From: Streptococcus suis
GTDB taxonomy: Bacteria; Bacillota; Bacilli; Lactobacillales; Streptococcaceae
NCBI RefSeq assembly: GCF_016775005.1
Contig: NZ_JAEUXI010000004.1
Location: 1-64,000, forward strand
Reading direction: 5' to 3'
Length of the DNA stretch: 64,000 bases
Positions 60,535 through 64,000 of this stretch are shown here, in pieces. Position numbers and translations under genes: made by a program. Positions within the stretch are counted from its first letter, which is position 1, and each line of letters starts with the position of its first letter. The notes beneath the pieces were generated by a model. That model was not told the origin of the DNA, did no database searches, and saw only the letters and a list, made by a program, of their open reading frames with translations.

Positions 60535-61686
60535 CTAGAAGAGTTCTTTATAGAAGGCAATAGTTTCTTCCAGTGTCGGCATAAATGGATTGCCTGGTGC
60601 GCAGGCATCGATCAAGGCATTCTTGGAGAGGTATTCAAAGTCGAAGTCTTCTTCTTTGATATCCAACTCAGTCAGTTTTTTCGGAATACCGACTTTGGCA
60701 GACAGTTCTTCAATTTGAGCGATTGCATAGTCTGCACATTCCTCATCAGATTTGCCTGCGATGTCTAGACCCAAAGCTTTTGCGACATCACGGAAAGCTG
60801 CTGGAACACGTTTGGCATTTTCACGCTCGATGATTGGCAAAATCATAGCACAGCAGACACCATGTGGTAAATCATATACAGCCCCCAACTGGTGAGCCAT
60901 AGAGTGAACATAGCCTAGACCAGCATTGTTAAAGCTCATACCTCCAAGGAAAATTGCATGAACCATAGCCTCACGGGCTTCGATATCCTGACCGTTTTCA
61001 ACAGCACGAGGCAAATATTCCTTGATCAGTTCAATAGCACCCATAGACAGTTTCTTAGTCACACCATATGCTCCTGGAGTTACTAGAGCTTCAATTGCAT
61101 GGGTCAAGGCATCCATACCCGTTGCTGCAGTTAAAGCTGCTGGCTTGGACAACATGAGTTCAGGGTCATTGACAGACATGACAGCCAAGCTGTTTTTATC
61201 CACCATAACCATTTTAACCTTGCGGTCTTCATCGGTGATGACATAGTTAATGGTGATTTCAGCTGAAGTACCTGCTGTCGTGTTGATTGCTACTACAGGC
61301 AGACCTTTTTTCTCGGACTTATGCAAACCTTCGTAGTCCTGAGGCTTACCACCGTTTGTTGCCATAATGGAAATACAGCTTGCCGCATCCTGTGGAGAGC
61401 CGCCACCAACCGAGATAATAAAATCACAGTCATTTTCCTGCAGAACAGCTAGTCCGTCGTAGACATTTTTACAGGTTGGGTTTGGGTCCACATGGCTGAA
61501 GACCACATAATCTACACCTGCTTCATCAAGCGGCTTGGTTACTTTGGGTAGAATGTCGCTTGTCAACAAAAATTCATCCGTTACAAGCAAGGCTTTTTTG
61601 TAGCCCAGTTCTTTGACATAGCCACCAATTTCATTGACACAACCACGACCAATTAAGTTGACCGCTGGAACATAAAAAGTTGCCAT
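60535..61686 (-). CDS. Iron-containing alcohol dehydrogenase
   Basis: A 383-aa group III alcohol dehydrogenase. DFIISVGGGSPQDAASCISI binds NAD(P). The iron ligands lie in TGMDALTHAIEALVTPGAYG and GLGYVHSMAHQLGAVYDLPH with three histidines and an Asp. The length and the PHGVCCAMILP segment recall the 1,3-propanediol/lactaldehyde and AdhB group. Its likely role is redox balance during fermentation. Promoter elements are at 61734-61762. Confidence 0.93.
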   Translation of the reverse strand: MATFYVPAVNLIGRGCVNEIGGYVKELGYKKALLVTDEFLLTSDILPKVTKPLDEAGVDYVVFSHVDPNPTCKNVYDGLAVLQENDCDFIISVGGGSPQDAASCISIMATNGGKPQDYEGLHKSEKKGLPVVAINTTAGTSAEITINYVITDEDRKVKMVMVDKNSLAVMSVNDPELMLSKPAALTAATGMDALTHAIEALVTPGAYGVTKKLSMGAIELIKEYLPRAVENGQDIEAREAMVHAIFLGGMSFNNAGLGYVHSMAHQLGAVYDLPHGVCCAMILPIIERENAKRVPAAFRDVAKALGLDIAGKSDEECADYAIAQIEELSAKVGIPKKLTELDIKEEDFDFEYLSKNALIDACAPGNPFMPTLEETIAFYKELF

Positions 61687-61733
61687 AGCAAAACCTCCAT
61701 TTAATATATATTATTATGTTTTTCTACACTATT

Positions 61734-61762
61734 AGCATACACCTTTTTCCTAGTTTTATCAA
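61734..61762 (-). promoter_or_regulatory. Promoter of the alcohol dehydrogenase gene
   Basis: On the - strand, TTGATA (61757-61762), 17 bp and TATGCT (61734-61739). A GGAGG ribosome-binding site precedes the ATG. Confidence 0.6.
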
Positions 61763-61794
61763 TTAATATGTGAAATTTTTCTCATTTGTTTTTT

Positions 61795-61831
61795 CCAAAA
61801 AAAGAAAGAAGGCAAACAGCTCCTTCTTTCT
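61795..61831 (-). terminator. Terminator of the YhdH-like gene
   Basis: AGAAAGAAGG (61803-61812) pairs with CCTTCTTTCT (61822-61831), with a long T run on the - strand. Confidence 0.85.
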
Positions 61832-61850
61832 CTTGCTTAATAGAAAACAA

Positions 61851-62846
61851 CTAGAATACCACAATGGTACGCCCCAAATGTCTACCTTCTTTTAGTTCTT
61901 GAATAACATTTGGCAATTCTTCCAAACGGATTTCATTATAGGTTAAATTGTCACAAATGTTCCATTCAGAAGCAAATTTCTCCCAGACCTTACAGCGTTT
62001 TTCATGACTGATTTGAACAGAATCAATACCCAAAGCCTGGACACCTCGTAAGATAAATGGAAGAACGTTGGTTGCAACTTTTACGCCAGCAGCATTTCCA
62101 CATAGACTAATTGCCCCATCATAGTCAATTTGCGGAATGAGATGCGAAACAACATCTCCTCCAACTGTATCCAATACGTAATCATAGATTCCTTTTAAGA
62201 GGAGAGGATTTTCTTTTAAGAAGATCTGCTCTGGTTTGATAATATCCGTTGCCCCAAGTTTTCGAACCAACTCATCCTGGTTATCTTTACGTGTTAAAGC
62301 TGTTATTTGTGGATAGCCAAGGTGCTTCAAAATAGCCAAGGCCACACTTCCAACTCCACCACTTGCACCTGTCACTAAGAGCCGAGGTGCATTTTGGGGC
62401 TTCATACCAGCATTTTCCAAAGCCAATACAGATAGGCCAGCTGTCAATCCTGCAGTCCCAATAATCATTGCATCCTTCATACTAAGGCCAGCTGGCAAGG
62501 GAACTACCCATTCATGAGGAATTCGAGCGTATTGAGCAAAACCACCCGTGTGAGACATCCCCATCTCATAGCCTGTAACCAATACTTCTTGTCCAACTGA
62601 AAAATCAGGAGAATCGGACGAAACAACCACTCCAGCTAGATCAATACCTGGAATCATAGGATAGTTTCGAATAACACCAGCATTTTTCTGAACAGCAAGC
62701 ATGTCTTTGTAATTGACTGAACTATAAGCAACTTTTATAAGGATATCACCTTGATGTAAATCATCCAAACCGATGGTTTTTGGGCCAAAAACCAAGGTAT
62801 CTCCTTGCTCTTCTACGACCATTGCTGTAAAAGTATCTTGCTTCAT
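61851..62846 (-). CDS. YhdH/YhfP-type quinone oxidoreductase
   Basis: A 331-aa zinc-independent medium-chain dehydrogenase. YSSVNYKDMLAVQKNAGVIR and NYPMIPGIDLAGVVVSSDSP are the MDR core, and VTGASGGVGSVALAILKHLG binds NADPH. The AcuI/YhdH group reduces acryloyl-CoA or quinones. I start at 62846 because the GGAGG lies between the two possible ATGs and fits only the second. It is a single gene. Confidence 0.92.
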   Translation of the reverse strand: MKQDTFTAMVVEEQGDTLVFGPKTIGLDDLHQGDILIKVAYSSVNYKDMLAVQKNAGVIRNYPMIPGIDLAGVVVSSDSPDFSVGQEVLVTGYEMGMSHTGGFAQYARIPHEWVVPLPAGLSMKDAMIIGTAGLTAGLSVLALENAGMKPQNAPRLLVTGASGGVGSVALAILKHLGYPQITALTRKDNQDELVRKLGATDIIKPEQIFLKENPLLLKGIYDYVLDTVGGDVVSHLIPQIDYDGAISLCGNAAGVKVATNVLPFILRGVQALGIDSVQISHEKRCKVWEKFASEWNICDNLTYNEIRLEELPNVIQELKEGRHLGRTIVVF

Positions 62847-62995
62847 TTTACTGTCCTCCATTAAAGTTGTTACCTGACTTAATTGGTATTTTCAACCAAA
62901 AACTCTATACTATCATTATAAAAGGAAAATGATGATATTTCCATATGCTAAACTCCAAGAATTCCTTATAGAAATCCATTAGCCCAACTTATAGA

Positions 62996-63026
62996 AAAAA
63001 CGACCAACTATCCGTTGGACGTCTTC
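62996..63026 (-). terminator. Terminator of the ATP-cone gene
   Basis: Stem CGACCAAC (63001-63008) with GTTGGACG, one mismatch, and TTTTTT on the - strand. Confidence 0.75.
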
Positions 63027-63032
63027 TATGAA

Positions 63033-63371
63033 TTAACGAATTTGCTCAAAACTCAAGTGAACAATAATTTTATCAGCATAGCCATTGCGTTCCAAATCAC
63101 GCTGCAATCGATAGGAAATATAATGTTCCGCAATCGTGATATAACCCGCATCCAAGAGACGATGCTCCACCAATGATTGCACCATACTAATGGTTGGACG
63201 TTCAGTATGAGCCTCTTCCAAGTCTAGTACAACTTTTTTGGTGACTTGGGCAAGGTTTTTACGCCAGTTATCATCGATAACGTAGACTGTTTGAGCAGCC
63301 TTGATGATGGCTTGATAAATCTTATCTGGATTAAATTCTACAACTTCGCCACTTCGTTTAATGACTTGCAT
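63033..63371 (-). CDS. Stand-alone ATP-cone domain protein
   Basis: A 112-aa protein that is almost only an ATP-cone: VIKRSGEVVEFNPDKIYQAI, KVVLDLEEAHTERPTISMVQ and VEHRLLDAGYITIAEHYISY. ATP-cones sense ATP/dATP and normally cap ribonucleotide reductases or NrdR. There is no catalytic domain and no zinc-finger of NrdR. It may act in trans on a reductase. It has a strong promoter (63415-63443) and terminator, so it looks like a functional gene and not a fragment. Confidence 0.85.
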   Translation of the reverse strand: MQVIKRSGEVVEFNPDKIYQAIIKAAQTVYVIDDNWRKNLAQVTKKVVLDLEEAHTERPTISMVQSLVEHRLLDAGYITIAEHYISYRLQRDLERNGYADKIIVHLSFEQIR

Positions 63372-63414
63372 AAGGAGCTCCTTTCTGGTTTTCAGTAAAC
63401 CCTTTCACACTTCT

Positions 63415-63443
63415 ATTATCTAGGTTTTCTGAATTTTTGTCAA
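63415..63443 (-). promoter_or_regulatory. Promoter of the ATP-cone gene
   Basis: On the - strand, TTGACA (63438-63443), 17 bp and GATAAT (63415-63420). An AGGAG ribosome-binding site precedes the start. Confidence 0.65.
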
Positions 63444-63460
63444 GTTTATTTTCATAAATA

Positions 63461-63469
63461 TGATATAAT
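63461..63469 (+). promoter_or_regulatory. Extended -10 promoter of pepF
   Basis: TATAAT (63464-63469) preceded by TGA. It lies back to back with the ATP-cone promoter. Confidence 0.5.
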
Positions 63470-63499
63470 AATGGAGAATACATGAAAAAGGAGAAACAT

Positions 63500-64000
63500 A
63501 TGACATCTGCAATGCCAAAACGTCAAGAAATTGATGTTCAATTAACTTGGAATACAGATTTGCTCTTTCCAAGCCCTGAAAATTACAAAGAAAACTTGGT
63601 AGCTTATGCGGAACAAGTTGCTGCTTTTGAAACTAACTTCAAAGGAAAATTAGCGGACAAGGAAATCATTGTTGCTGCTCTGGCGGAATACGAAAAATTG
63701 GTTATTCTTGATAGCAGACTTTCCCACTATGCCTTTTTACCACTTGAAGTTGATAAAATGAATACGGACCTAGCCAGTCTTGCCAACGAATATGACCTCG
63801 TATCTGCCAAAGCTCGTCCTAAACAAGAATTTCTCTATTCAGAACTGGGGCAATTAGATGAGACTGTTCTACTTGAATTAAAAGAGGAACAACCAAAATG
63901 GGCAGCATTCTTTGACAGCGTTCTTCGTGACAAACCTCATCAACTCCACCCGCTTCAAGAAGAATTGCTAGCAAACTTCGCCCCAACTTTTGGTCAGCCA
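63500..64000 (+). CDS. pepF: Oligoendopeptidase F family protein (N-terminal part)
   Basis: 167 codons are in the window and the frame runs open to the edge. MPKRQEIDVQLTWNTDLLFP followed by ENYKENLVAYAEQVAAFETN is the typical beginning of the PepF/M3B zinc peptidases, which cut short peptides in the cytoplasm. The helical prodomain-like N-terminus is present, and the HEXXH site lies beyond the window. I start at 63500 because AAGGAG lies 6 bases upstream; an in-frame ATG at 63482 has no such site. Confidence 0.9.
   Translation, partial: MTSAMPKRQEIDVQLTWNTDLLFPSPENYKENLVAYAEQVAAFETNFKGKLADKEIIVAALAEYEKLVILDSRLSHYAFLPLEVDKMNTDLASLANEYDLVSAKARPKQEFLYSELGQLDETVLLELKEEQPKWAAFFDSVLRDKPHQLHPLQEELLANFAPTFGQP

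Overview
The window reads as chromosomal DNA of a low-GC Firmicute of the genus Streptococcus, most likely Streptococcus suis or a close relative. The evidence is the streptococcal tyrosine recombinase XerS beside a dif_SL-type site, the tdk-prfA-prmC-sua5-(GNAT)-glyA-ndpA-lysozyme synteny known from streptococci, the ylxM-ffh-satD-satE (sat) block, the murB-potABCD operon, and a 1614-residue LPXTG-anchored subtilase resembling the S. suis protease SspA. There are no rRNA or tRNA genes, no CRISPR array and no intact insertion sequence or prophage.

The main architectural fact is that the window spans the replication terminus. Left of about 24 kb nearly every gene is on the + strand, and right of it nearly every gene is on the - strand. 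The switch lies at xerS and its dif site (25089-25119), as expected where two replichores meet.

Left arm. 1-1000: end of an LPXTG protein, a beta-lactamase-family remnant and a small frameshifted coiled-coil gene. 1-9.7 kb: ylqF-rnhB-ydcF-like, a rhodanese and an acetyltransferase/ROK pair transcribed divergently from one shared palindrome, dprA, topA, a HAD hydrolase. 9.7-11 kb: accessory patch with a truncated reading frame, an IS-end-like inverted repeat and an O-acetyltransferase/GtfB-like fusion. 11-17 kb: trmFO, an RHH/RelE toxin-antitoxin pair, an AlkZ-like winged-helix protein, and an uncharacterised esterase-esterase-ATP-grasp operon. 17-22 kb: a complete Bce-type peptide-antibiotic detoxification module (46-aa peptide, lipoprotein, BceAB-like ABC transporter, BceRS-like two-component system) with a BceR-box-like site upstream. 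22-24 kb: phosphohexomutase.

Terminus and right arm. xerS/dif, a TmrB-like P-loop protein, satDE behind two SatD-type palindromes, ffh-ylxM, a GntR regulator and guaA facing away from each other, then repeats and decayed DNA around 32-33 kb. 33-41.5 kb: lipoprotein, SDR, lysozyme-like protein, nucleoid protein, glyA, GNAT remnant, sua5, prmC, prfA, and a highly structured repeat cluster before tdk. 41.6-47 kb: PASTA-like/excalibur protein, tautomerase, MATE pump, guaC, nth. 47-52 kb: the SspA-like protease. 52-57 kb: murB-potABCD. 57-64 kb: hom-thrB, polysaccharide deacetylase, iron alcohol dehydrogenase, YhdH-type reductase, a stand-alone ATP-cone protein and the start of pepF.

Several ORF starts were moved inward where a ribosome-binding site, promoter or gene overlap decides them (ATP-grasp, satD, glyA, sua5, potB, potC, murB, thrB, the 32-kb membrane protein, lipoprotein, YhdH). 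All functional names come from recognising protein families by eye; no database search was run.
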